A stretch of 64,000 bases of DNA from Chloranthus sessilifolius (Eukaryota > Streptophyta > Magnoliopsida > Chloranthales > Chloranthaceae). The notes under the pieces are model-generated. The model made no database searches, was not told the origin of the DNA, and saw only the letters and a list, made by a program, of their open reading frames with translations. The stretch is taken from positions 35,652,936-35,716,935 of the forward strand of contig CM037597.1 of the NCBI GenBank assembly GCA_021018995.1, read 5' to 3'. The position numbers and the translations under genes are program-made. This document shows positions 11,568-21,918 of this stretch, in pieces (position 1 is the first letter of the stretch; the number at the start of each line of letters is the position of its first letter).

Positions 11568-14161
11568 TGTTAAGACCTGAAAAGTACCACTTTTCACCCC
11601 TTAACTTAACCTTTGATTAGACCCTTAGCCATCTAATAAGTTCTTGTTAAGTGTTTTATGTAGGTAATAATCAGCAGTGAAATAAGGCCAAGAATCTTGC
11701 TAAGGAGCCTATTTTGGCACCAGAAGTCCCTCAGAAGGATGGACCCTGAATCCAGACCTGAAATGAGCCTCACGCAGCTGACCCAAACTTTAGAGGATTC
11801 AAGAGAAATATGCCTCGCGCAGTCCAACTGAGCTTCCCAAGATTGTGCAACAACCTCTGGCGTAGTTGAGTGGCTGAAGAGCTTCAGAAGCACAAACTCG
11901 TGCAACTCAAGAGTAGAACACATCAGAAAGTCTTTCACAGTTCAAAGCAGACCTCTCTCAACCTCACGCAGGTCGCTCAAAATGGCTGAGGAGAGAGAGC
12001 TTCATAAGACTCTTCGCGCAGCTGTCGCGCAGTGGCTGCAGGATGTAATTATCAGAAGAGAACTCCTAGCGCAGTTCTCATGCTATTCAAGAAGAAAGCA
12101 TCCTCACGAAGGCAGAGCCATCCTCACAAAGACCACGGAACCTTGCGCAGTTCAGAACTCATTAAAGCCTTACGAGAAAACTCGCGAAGTCCATTGAAGA
12201 AAAGTGATCGCGCAGTTCTCGTGCTATTCAAATCCATCCTCGCTAAGATCAACCCAGCGAATGCGCAGCTACCTCACGACTGCTTGAACTCCAACCCCGT
12301 GACATCTGAGGCTTTGATGTCTACTCAACCTCGCGAAGCCCAATCCAGCGAGAGCGCAATTCTCTACCGCGCGACTGCCTGAAGAGCAAACTAAGGCAAC
12401 CTCACGACGGTTGAAGCTTCAATGTTAAACCATCCTCGCGAAGAGCAAGACCTACCACGCGACAAGTCTGGGAAACAATTGCTACCTTGCGAAGCTCTGA
12501 ACTTCAACTTCCATGACTTCAGCAGAGGACTTTTTGGGAATTTCCAGTGATTAGGGCACACACTCCCACGCTTAAATCTCTGTGCACATGCCCCGAGGCA
12601 TCCAAGGATCACTATTAGGCCACGTGGCATCGTTAAAATTAGGGTTTCCTAACCCTAATGAGCTGCCACACCACTGCTATAAAAACCCATACTTAGCTTA
12701 GGTTTAGACATCTTGGAATATCTCAGAACAGAGCTGGGAACACATCTCATCTCTTGGAGATTTACTCTGAGATCATTTTTTCTTTTCTTTTGTAGCTGTA
12801 AGTAGTTTTTCCTTTTCTTTCCTTCTCTCCAGAGTCCAGCACTTGCTGGCTAGGTCTTTACATGCATTTTGAACTAGTTTAATGGAAGTTTGTAATAGGA
12901 TTTTTACATTATGAGATTTGTGTTTGATTGTGAGATGCTCTGTGCAAGGCTGCTGCCTTGTGATCCGCCATTACTTTGGCTGTGTTTCAAAGCAATGGAG
13001 GACTGATTCTAAGGGCTACTCAGATCCAAGTGACCTGTGTGTCTGGGCTATCATGGTCCTATACAGCCTTAGCCCCACCACAAGACCCACTAGATCTAAA
13101 ATCCCCATGGGAGCTTGAGCTGGTAGCCTTGTGACCATGGTGGTGGCAGCGATATTCTTGTTTTATCTTGGGCTCCGTGAGGAGGATTGCCTCTGAGATA
13201 GTCTGTGACAATTCAAGTGGACAGGTTATAGCCTTAGGGTGATTCTAATCCACCGATCCAAGATGAATCCTTCTTCTCTGCATCTGAGCTTGTATTAGCC
13301 TGGTGGGAGATTGTACAGAGGCAGACTCCCCTATATTTGTATAGATCCGCTATCAGATGTTAGATATGATCTGGTTATAGAGATTGTAGGCTTGTGACTG
13401 GACCATTGTAGCCTCACTCAAGCAATGGACAGCTAGATCGAAGGTTATACTCAATCTCTTACTGGTTCTATGTGTCTGGGCTATCATGGTCCTATACAGC
13501 CTTAGCCCCACACATAGAGCTTTAGAGGTTGAGGTTCCCTATGGATTCTTGAGCTGACAGCCTGGATGAAATAGTGCCTACAATGATTAACTTGTTTTGA
13601 TCCATCTCTGGATTGTGGTTCCCCTATGGGATAGTTTGTGACCATTTGAGTGGACAGGTTATAACCTTAAGGGATTGAATCATGGCAGAGAGATGGGTTG
13701 GATTCTTTCTCCTCAGTGGTGATAATGTAGCCATTGGACAGGATTTCTATAACATCATATCTGAATCTGAGTTACAAAACTCCTCTGATCTAGGCTCAAT
13801 AACATACTTCTCACCCTTTTATATTTATTTTCCACACTCCATCCGTCCTCTCAACCCTTTCTGTAGTTTAGACATTAGGCTACCTTAGGATCTGTAAACT
13901 AAGTGACCTTAAACTTCCTTCCCTTAAGGACTGCCAGATCTATAGTCAGATCTGGAGGGACTACTAGAGATGGCTCCCTTGGAGCTGTAGATCATCTTTC
14001 CCTGTGGGACAAACTCTTACTTATTAAAACTTGCCACAATGGACCCTATATCTTGCAGGTCTAGGACTTCTCAGTTGTGCTGATTTCATCCCCTATTTTA
14101 TTTTGATTTTAAATTTCTTTTACCACAAACAAATAAAGAAACCACAGCTAGGTTAGCAACA
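11568..14161 (+). repeat. Athila-like 3' LTR
   Basis: 2594 bp against 2580 bp for the 5' copy, same ends. The motif array is at about 11815-12480, the G-box at 12619-12628, the TATA box at 12678-12685 and the internal duplication from about 13038. Substitutions and small indels against the 5' LTR are frequent, many of them C/T or G/A. Confidence 0.93.
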
Positions 14162-14166
14162 CTAAC
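14162..14166. repeat. Target-site duplication CTAAC, right copy
   Basis: Identical to 304-308. It marks where the PMD pseudogene resumes. Confidence 0.93.
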
Positions 14167-15159
14167 CTGCTGGTGAAAGTGTCAAAGTGCCACATAACTC
14201 AGACCACCCCTGGTCTGGATCCGCTAGAATGGTATGCAACCCTAAGAATCTCCTCGCATACCGCCAGATAGTCCCCCTCCATCAGTCCATTCACTGGCTC
14301 CCCCTCGAATCTGAGCCCAGTAATGCGGACCCAGTCCTACGGGGTCAACAACAACATCCCTACTGGGAAGAGCAGTGCCTGCTACTCCCCCCTCCACCTC
14401 TCGAGAATAGCCTCGATCAGACCCCAATCAACTAGGAAAGGCTCCAACTCTAGGATCGGCCCGAAGCCGAAGGATGCCAACCGCGCCCGCTAAAACTAAG
14501 GCAAGGCATGGTACCAGGCATGGAACTCTTACCACGTAGTGCTGATGGCTAGCAAAGGAGGCTCCTGAAGAGCGATGAATTGAAGAAAAAGAATAAACGA
14601 CATAAGACTATAACCTACGACCACGAGAAAACTAATAACAACTAGGCGTACCCAATTCTAAAAATAATAACAATTTGACATAATAATAAGCACAAAGCAA
14701 TGAAAATATATATATGAGGCATGCAAAATATGGTAAAGGTAACACAAGATAGTAAATAAACATGACCTAGAGCTAGATATAAGTATGTTGCCTGAATATG
14801 CACACATTAAGAACAAATGCATGTTCGACATAAAGTAAGAGGGTTTCCAGATCCTAGGAATGTATGTTATAACCTGAATGCCTAAGAAATAAAAGAAGAA
14901 ACTCTTGCTCACGGGTACCTACCTCATCCCTCACGAAGAACTCCAACGGAATGCGCATTGGAGGCGGAGCCTGACACGGAGCAGCATCATCCTCGGCATC
15001 CTCGTCGCCCTCGGGTGCGTCCTCCCCGACGACCATCTTAGCACCCTCCACTATAACATCGGTGCCAGTATGAACCTCAGAGGTCTCGCCTCCCTCCTCC
15101 ACCATACTCTCCACCTCTGAAATGATCAGGAAAAATCAGTTGCTGCCCTCAGACTCCAT
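14167..15159 (-). pseudogene. Plant mobile domain (PMD) pseudogene, N-terminal part, two putative exons
   Basis: On the minus strand an ATG at 15159 opens MESEGSN and an acidic region (EGDEDAEDD) ending ...FFVRDE at a putative donor GAG|GTAGGT (donor G at 14922). A putative acceptor CTCTTCAG| ends at 14565; exon 2 keeps phase 0 and gives FGPILELEPFLVDWGLIEA, ILERWRGE, LLFPVGMLLLTP, DWVRITGLRFEGEPVNG, the N-terminal half of a plant mobile domain (family pattern ALVERWRPET...TFHLPxGExTxTLxDVxxLxGLxVDGxPVxG). At least six in-frame stops, several of them TAG where Gln is expected, show it is dead. The domain continues on the other side of the Athila insertion (1-308). Promoter-like sequence with TATA lies at 15327-15340. 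Splice sites are inferred from frame and consensus only. Confidence 0.75.
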
Positions 15160-15326
15160 CTCAAAATGAAGAACTCAAAGAACTGAAGAGAAGGCAAGAA
15201 ATAGTGCTCTAAACGAACAGTCGGATTGTGAGATATCGCAGAAACACGGAAAGCAGAGTGCAAGAATGCAAAAGAGTAGAGAATCGAGAAAAAACTAGAA
15301 AGCGCGGGAAGAATGAAGAATTTTCA

Positions 15327-15600
15327 GGCTTATATAGAGGGCGGCTTAATCGTGCGCCCTGTCTAAGGCGCGCAAGTTAATTACGGGCTATGGTTCCCAC
15401 ACGAAATATTAATTATGCGCACTATACAACGCGCATAATTCAATATACGCTCGCCTGAAAGGCCCAATGCAATAATCACGCGCCTTGAGTAGAGCACGCA
15501 ATCAAATTATGTGCTCTGGACTCCATGCGCATTTCCAAAAGTCACCTGCAAAGTGTGCTGGCGATGATCCATTTGCATGCACTGGTCAGTGATCGCTCTT
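15327..15600 (-). promoter_or_regulatory. TATA box and GCGC-AATT motif array upstream of the PMD ORF
   Basis: On the minus strand CTATATAAGCC (15327-15337) lies about 170 bases before the PMD ATG, with a pyrimidine-rich leader between. Directly upstream (15340-15600) are repeated GGCGCGC, GCGCATAATT and CACGCGCC motifs flanking AATT, the same style as in the Tat LTRs at 21430-21900. This suggests that the PMD gene is a passenger of a Tat-like element with an LTR-like regulatory array in front of it. Confidence 0.55.
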
Positions 15601-17045
15601 GTTATATATATTAAAATTATGTTAAACTCAAGTCTTAAGCTATTGCAAGGCCACAATAGAAATCATAGTACTAGCATAGGATCATTCCCATGAGAAAGTT
15701 TATTTATCTAATTACTTCTTATTTATATCTTCTATTTAAATCCTTATTTTAAAAACTTCTATTTATCTTTAAGATCTAATCTACTGGAGAAATATGAATA
15801 AAAGAATAGTTTCTAATCTAAAGTGCATAAAATAATTCTAAATCCTCCTTCTTTAGAATGAGTTCGTCAATCCCAATCTTAAACTATCGGATATTTATGA
15901 ATTTAAACAGTACCGTTACACCATATCTCTAGTTTCTTAGCATTAGTCGTCAATCCAGTCTAAGATCCTATCAATACAGATTTAATCTAATCAATAACTT
16001 TATAAAATGTGGGCGTCAATCAAACCTTAGAAAACTAAAGATGGAAAAGTAAAAACCGTTACATTAATCTGCAAATTCTAACCTGAGTCATCAATTCAAA
16101 TTAAAACTTGAAGATGTTTACAAAGTATGAAAATAACCTAAAATAAAATCTAAACTAGAAAGCAAATAAATATATCTTTCACCCCTCAGCCGCAGTCGTC
16201 AATTACTTCTGAGAAACTAGGATATCTACACTAATCTTCAACACTCAATTGCAGTCGTCAATTGCTCTTGAGAAACTTCTGACATCTAATCTACTCTAAT
16301 TAATTTACACTACTGATCGAAAAAAAATCCAACCTCAGTTGTCAATTGATGATGAAATTCTTCGATTCCTATTCTTATACCAAGCTCTCTTATTTATAGA
16401 TCATAAGGAGTCGGTTTATAAATAATTCTAATTCTAATAAAAGAAACTACTAAAAACAAAAGATTCCTAATATAACTCTAATTCCTAATTTTATCTTTTC
16501 CTTGCTTAGACGGTAGATGTGCATCTAGATTGTTCTCCTTTATTTCAGCAACCGAGATTTCCTGAAGCGTATCTTCATCAATATTCTCAGATCCGTGATT
16601 CACCAGACTTCTAATTTCATATATCTTCTAATTCTTCTTATGGTGGTATAATATGCACGTGATCAGCAGTGGCAATAGTAGTAGGAAAGCTTCCTTTCTG
16701 GGAAATCGCAAATCACAATTTCTCATTTTCTTCTCTTAGAAAATTGTCAATCACAATTTTCTATCTTTCATAGCTTCCTCATAGTTGACGATTCTCTGGA
16801 TTATGATTTTTTGCTTTTCTTCTTTTGTCTCTTTTGCAAAATCGTAAATTACGATTTTCTAGCTTTTAGTAGGCGGGAAATCATTTTTTTTGCTCAATCG
16901 CCTTTCTTATTGCTTAGTTTATGTTGATGAATATTAACACTTTGGCTCTCTTTTGCTGACTATCTCTAATATTTGCATATCAATAACTTGTTAGTAGCAA
17001 ACTATGGCCTAGCATCACTAAGTTAAGGGTGATAAAATGATAAAT
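15601..17045. repeat. AT-rich segment splitting the motif array, unidentified insertion
   Basis: No coding signal. It separates two parts of the GCGC-AATT array (15340-15600 and 17046-17190), so it is probably an insertion. It holds spaced copies of (A)GTCGTCAAT / GTCAATC between about 15870 and 16350, and a set of interrupted palindromes of the type AAATCGTAAATTACGATTT at 16700-16880. I found no clear terminal repeat or target duplication, so the class is unknown. Confidence 0.4.
16700..16880. repeat. Interrupted-palindrome array AAATCG-N-CGATTT
   Basis: Three or more units: GGGAAATCGCAAATCACAAT (from 16699), GAAAATTGTCAATCACAATT (from 16739) and GCAAAATCGTAAATTACGAT (from 16835), plus degraded ones. 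Each can fold on itself; the arms differ between units by changes that largely keep pairing. Confidence 0.55.
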
Positions 17046-17190
17046 TTTGTGACTGATCAGTCAGCTCGCGCAATTGAATTACACACATGAAATTGGGCGC
17101 GCAATGTCCCCTTAGACTCTTCACTCATGCGCACCCAACCAGGCGCGTAATCGAATTAAGCGCCCTGTAGCCTACGCATAATTACCTAGT
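17046..17190. repeat. GCGC-AATT motif array, distal part
   Basis: Contains CTCGCGCAATTG, GGGCGCGCAATG, CAGGCGCGTAATCG, ATTAAGCGCCC and TACGCATAATTACC. It is the continuation of the array at 15340-15600 beyond the AT-rich segment. Confidence 0.6.
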
Positions 17191-18679
17191 TATGAAAAAA
17201 AAATATATGCCCAGCTGCAGCAGCCAGGGATGAATCCATACACTTAGCCATATCTAAAACCACACCTACAACCCATAATTTATATACCTATGCCCATGTA
17301 CTCAAAAAATTAGAAAATGCTCGCCATACACACTTAAACATCCCAAAGACAGCCACTTAAACTCTTAAACTCATTAGAGCCCATCAAAATCAAACAAATA
17401 CAGTGCCAACACAAACAAAACCCGAATTTCATCCACGACCAAAGCAAAATTAAACTAGGCCATGCCCAAAACTAAATTCAATCAAGTCGGAATTTGAGAG
17501 GTATAAAACAGGTCATAAACAAATAAAATTATTTCTATGATAAAAATCATTACAAATTACACCAAAGACATACCCTTTGAATATATAAAGAATCAAACTA
17601 AATCCACCAAACGAAAGGCAAATTTTAGTAGGCACCCTTGAAGGAAAATGCCCAAATAAAAATACATAAATGGAAGAGATGATGGAGAGAGTCGAAGAGG
17701 AAGCACACACTGAACGAATTCTAACAAAAATCTCATCTTCACTTCCTTTTCCCCCTGAGATGTTGCTTATGATGCAATCTTTCAAGTTACACGACCAAAC
17801 ATCAGCATCGCAGAGCCTCGAGTTGGCAAAAAAGAAAGAGTGGCTCAAAGAAAGCCACCCAAGATCTGAGGCATACACTTAGGGAAGACCGATCTTGAAA
17901 ACCCCCAAGGGAGGGTCGACCAATGGACGATCCACAAAGCCTACCAAGGAGCAACTGGCGCTGATCACGTGAGCTCTGACACATCTCTTTCCTTTGCTTT
18001 CCTTTCAACAACCTTTAACTCTTCCATCTCTTCCCCCAATAGGGTGGCACTTCAGGTCAGATTAACATCATCGACCCTAGCACCACTCCCCATTCCCAAT
18101 ACCGCTAATTCCCAAATTATCATAATTATGAACCCCTTTGGGCATAACATCCAGGATACAAAATAAAAGGAAGAAAAGACAAAATATACCAAAATTCTAA
18201 ACCCCAAAAATTATTACAATTCCAAAAATATAATTACAACAAAGAACCAAATCCAAAATTTAAAATGAAACCCAAGCCCCTAAATACCCGTTTATAGGCA
18301 AAGCCCCCTTCACCACAACGAGACAAGTGCTACATTTCTACGTACCCTCTATCTAATTAAATCTAAACAAGACACATACCCCCCTAAAAGAAGCAAATCA
18401 ATGGCAAACTTAGATTAACCAATAAACACACAACACTTACCCTTCAAGAAACACAAGTCTACCATAAGTTAGATAAACAAATAGGGTTAAAATACCTAAT
18501 GCCTATCTAAACTGTAGAAATTAAATTCACACACCTTTAACAAGTGTCATTTCAAGCTAAACATAAGACCAAAACAAACAAAACTCATACCCTAAATAAA
18601 TGCCTAAAATTTCCTTAAAACCCCATAGGATACAAACACATCCAGATCATTAAAATTAAATCAAAAGAATAAAGTTAAA
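17191..18679. other. Unassigned A-rich repeat DNA
   Basis: Low-GC sequence without recognised domains. A 70-codon open frame at 17670-17882 (+) is Glu/Lys-rich at its start (MEEMMERVEEEAHTERI), but nothing around it supports a gene. Probably internal non-coding sequence of a Tat-like element. Confidence 0.4.
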
Positions 18680-18960
18680 ATAAAATCACCTAATAAAATC
18701 CAAATAAAATTTCAAAATCCAAACAAAATCCCAATAAAATTCCAATAAACTCTAAATATCCAAATAAAATCCCAATAAAATCTCAAAATCCAAAACAAAA
18801 TCCCAATAAAATCCAAATAAAATCTCAAAATCCAAACTAGATCCCAATAAAATCTAAACATATGTAGAAAATCCAAACAAAATCCAAACAAATCCAAAAT
18901 AGAATCCAAACAAATCCAAATCCAAAAAAAAAATCAAACTGAAGCAAACATAGTCAAATA
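18680..18960. repeat. Simple-sequence tract AATCC(C)AATAAA
   Basis: More than ten degenerate copies of a 10-15 bp unit such as AAATCCCAATAAA, almost free of G on the plus strand. The open frame on the opposite strand (Phe/Trp/Asp-rich) is a by-product of the repeat, not a gene. Confidence 0.85.
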
Positions 18961-19082
18961 GAATCAAATAAAAATCGTACGAAATATAAAATGCAAAAGG
19001 GAAACATTGCCCCCTCCCATAATCTTGTCGCAGTCAAGTCACCCCCTAATGACCTGCTACAAATTAATGCCTCCACTGCGAG

Positions 19083-20160
19083 CGGAGTTACTTCCAAAAA
19101 TCCCATCGCGTACTCCTCGCAGTCCCATCGTGACCAAATCACTCCCTGACGCCTGCCACTTGCTTCGTTGCACCAAAACAAGCCAACAAAATTAAACAAA
19201 ATAAAAAATAAAACAAAATTATTGCTCACAACTCCATTCAGAATACCTCCCAACGCCCTTTCACAATCAAATCACTAGGATTCAAATAATAATAAAATAC
19301 AAAGTCCCATTAATGATGACAAAGTAACCAGTCACGCTACTCGTCCAACCATGGTCCGCATCACCCTCCCTTGTCCCATTGCGTAACCTCACACGCCAAC
19401 CAGAGAGAGAACCATTGATATCCCATCACACGTCCCAACAATAACCCAAGTCCCATCGCGACAGGATGCACATATCCAATGCTTTCCCAAACACCCAAGC
19501 TCATTGACATAAATCAACTATGCCCTCATGTCCCATGATGACGCTAAAGCCCCACCACACCACCAAAGACAAAGGGCAAGTCCTATCACAACCTCAAGAC
19601 ACCATCATTATCCCATCATGTCGCAAAATAGCTAGAGTCATCAGACCAACACCCCATCTCACACTCACTACACGTCCCTTCGTGATATAATTACAATTTG
19701 ATCTCGTTATATAACCCAAGATCTGTCAAAGAAAGAAATAAACATAGCTTCTCCATCGCATAACCACCAATGTTCCACGGTCGATTATACTTCCCCGAAA
19801 TCCCGTCACAACCTGCCACGACACACAACTAGAAAGAGGAGGCTCAACCAACATCCCATCGCAAAAAGTAAAGAGCCAAACTCTCCAAACGTCTCATCAC
19901 ATAGCAGTCGCCAGACTCCACTACAGCAGAAACATACACTCACCGATAGAAAAGAGAGGAATCTCTCCAACGTCCCATTGCACCAATCAATTATCAAGTC
20001 CCATCATGAACATCTCATCAGGCGATCTAGACATCCCATCACACTGGCAACTATTAGGCCCCACTACAGCCAAAATGGAGGAGAGGGAACTCTCTGAAAT
20101 CCCATCGCAACACAACAAAGGGGGCAACAGCCGACCAGTCCCATCACAAGCAAAAGCCTC
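19083..20160. repeat. Dispersed motif array RTCCCATCGCG
   Basis: About twenty copies of (A/G)TCCCATCGCG, with variants CATCACA, CATCATG and CATTGCG, at irregular 20-100 bp spacing, for example near 19100, 19122, 19374, 19453, 19607, 19852, 20097 and 20137. The variants differ mostly by C/T or G/A at the CpG. It is an irregular short-motif array like those in the LTRs, with a different motif. Confidence 0.7.
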
Positions 20161-20761
20161 TCGCTAGCAACGAGTCGGGTAAGTAAGCACCCCTTTCTAC
20201 TTGATATTCTCTGTAAAATATAATTAGCTAATATTAAGTCAAAAGTTTTCAAAATCTGTCTCTCTCAACTCGTGAATCACTATAGTCCGCCCATAAGAGA
20301 CAATCATCAGTATTCACGAGAAGGTTAGATGGAGTACCCGACATACCAAGTGTTGTCTTGATAACCATGCAAACGGTCGGGTTCATAAATCCCGCTCCGG
20401 TGGATCAGCTCAGCGACATCTCGGAAGCCACATTTTTCGCCATTTTGTCACCGAATTGATCTTAACTTAAAAATCCCAAAATTTTAAATTTAAAAAAAAT
20501 ATAAAAAAATAGAAAAATAAATCTCCTATCTATCAAAATTCTATCTCTCATCACTCTAATCTATTCTATCCCCTGAGAAATTAAATGCTGAGTAAACTCA
20601 ACTTTGAGAAATCACAAATGTCCACTAAAAAGGGATGCCTGACGCGCCATTGGTGTGAGAAATAATGCACCCGGTCAGATATGACTTGTGAAAGCCTTCA
20701 CCATTACATGATATTATATTTTATTATCTGGTCACTTGACATTGTCTCTGAACATTTGTAT
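20161..20761. other. Non-coding internal sequence of a Tat-like element
   Basis: No domain seen. 20330-20460 has moderately GC-rich, leader-like sequence (AGCTCAGCGACATCTCGGAA) and 20470-20520 is A-rich. It lies upstream of the tandem repeats and polypurine tract of Tat-A. Confidence 0.4.
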
Positions 20762-21045
20762 GATGCCCCCCGATATCTCGATTGCATCATTTTTCCTCTG
20801 TTTGACTACCCCTTGTAGGAAGCCGCAATATGCGGCAGGATGCTCCTTGCACCCACAAATTTGGATATGATGGTTCCCTCTATTTGACTGTCACTCGCAG
20901 CAAGTCGCGACATGCAACAGGATGCCCCTTCCACCCACAGATCAGGATGCGCCGATTTCCCCCATTTGACTGCCACTTACAATAGGTCACGACAGGATGC
21001 CCCTTGCACTGCGATTGTGGATACGCCACTCGACAACTACCGCTG
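20762..21045 (+). repeat. Imperfect tandem repeat, about 75-82 bp, 3.5 units
   Basis: Units begin GATGCYCCTT... at 20762, 20839, 20921 and 20996. Each has a 'TTTGACTGYCACT' block and ends '...CGACAKGCRRCAG'. Tandem repeats in the 3' untranslated region are a known feature of Tat-lineage elements and a proposed source of satellite DNA. Confidence 0.75.
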
Positions 21046-21157
21046 GGCCCCCGAATCCTCTATTTTAGCTTGCACTGATGGATAAGAAAGCCAAGCATTT
21101 CATGTCAACATCCCCAGTTCACACTTGCGATTTTCCAAAATAAACGAGAAGGTACAT

Positions 21158-21223
21158 CGGAAGAGGGGTGTCTACTTCTTCGACACATTCTTATTCCACA
21201 AGAACGCGCCGAAGAGGGGTATC
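21158..21223 (+). other. Polypurine tract of Tat-A, duplicated
   Basis: GAAGAGGGGTATC (21211-21223) lies directly before the LTR start TGTAGACACCC. A second near-copy (GGAAGAGGGGTGTC) begins 52 bp upstream. A GAAGAGGGGTA-type tract is expected before Tat-class 3' LTRs. Confidence 0.7.
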
Positions 21224-21429
21224 TGTAGACACCCTAATTTTTCCCTCTCGGAGTGTACAAACTCATTCAGTCAACCTTTGACCTTGCCAATAACTTCTGG
21301 AAAGGGGCTCACCCTTTTTGAAGGCTTTAAAAACATAAACATGGGATCACATGCTGAAATAATAGTATGTGGTCAAAGCACAAGCTAAAATAATAGCTCT
21401 GTGGTTCGAACCCGACTTAACCCCGGAAG

Positions 21430-21900
21430 GTCTCAAATTATGTGCCCTATCCAGCGCGCGCAATCCAATTGCACGCCCCATAGCTGGCACGCAATTGGAC
21501 CCCTTTGGACCAGACCTACCTTCCCGTGAACCACCTTAGGAGTCAATTACATGCCCCACACAGAGTGTGCAATCAGATTGCATGCCATATCACAAGCGTG
21601 TAATTAGGCCGTATAGGGCCAAGCTCCTTCTTCCTCTAGACTGACCTAAGACCCGATTATGAGCTCTGATCAGCACGCGTAATCGATTGCGCACCACACC
21701 ATCAGCGCACAATTAGTTCTAATTAGGCTAAAACTAGGATACCCGGCTGGGTCAGTCAGCCGGTCACTCACTGAGTCGATCACCGACTCAGAGTGATTAA
21801 GCGCCCAAGATAAAGCGCGTAATTCAATTAAGCACACTAGGCATGGCGCGTAATTGAATTTGCCCGACTAATTACGCACCTCCCACAGGGCATGTAATTA
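21430..21900. repeat. Inverted-unit array AATTGCGCGCC-N-GGCGCGTAATT (Tat-A LTR)
   Basis: At least six units of about 30 bp in which a left arm (AATTRCRCGCC) faces a right arm (GGCRCGYAATT) over an 8-12 nt loop. Best example: 21467-21496, AATTGCACGCC, 8 bases, GGCACGCAATT. Others centre near 21560, 21590, 21685, 21810, 21845 and 21880. The array sits just upstream of the TATA box. Confidence 0.7.
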
Positions 21901-21910
21901 CCCGAATACC

Positions 21911-21918
21911 TATAAATA
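21911..21918 (+). promoter_or_regulatory. TATA box of Tat-A LTR
   Basis: TATAAATA, in the shared context CCTATAAATAGACACCCCTA. The copy in the Tat-B LTR is at 24717-24724. Confidence 0.75.

Larger units (their letters stand above)
309..14161 (+). mobile_element. Athila-like Ty3/gypsy LTR retrotransposon, full length, decayed
   Basis: A complete element of 13,853 bp with two LTRs of about 2.6 kb, a tRNA-Asp-type primer site, gag, protease, RT, RNase H and integrase in gypsy order, a 2.7 kb post-pol region with a small ORF, a polypurine tract, and a perfect 5-bp target duplication. The very long LTRs, the tRNA-Asp-type primer site, the Athila-style protease-RT linker and the integrase core point to the Athila lineage. 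It lies inside the PMD pseudogene in the opposite orientation. Several stops and at least two frameshifts in gag-pol mean it cannot make a full polyprotein. The two LTRs are clearly alike but differ at many sites, so the insertion is not recent. Confidence 0.93.

Noticed and set aside
15601-17045. MITE or Helitron call for the AT-rich segment
   Set aside because: No terminal inverted repeat, TA or TAA duplication, or CTRR hairpin end could be found.
18712-18909. Minus-strand open frame rich in Phe, Trp and Asp
   Set aside because: It is the translation of a simple AATCCCAATAAA repeat and changes periodically with it; no domain.
20330-20460. Primer binding site and leader of a minus-strand element
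   Set aside because: No match to a tRNA 3' end with CCA complement (TGG) at an LTR boundary could be shown.
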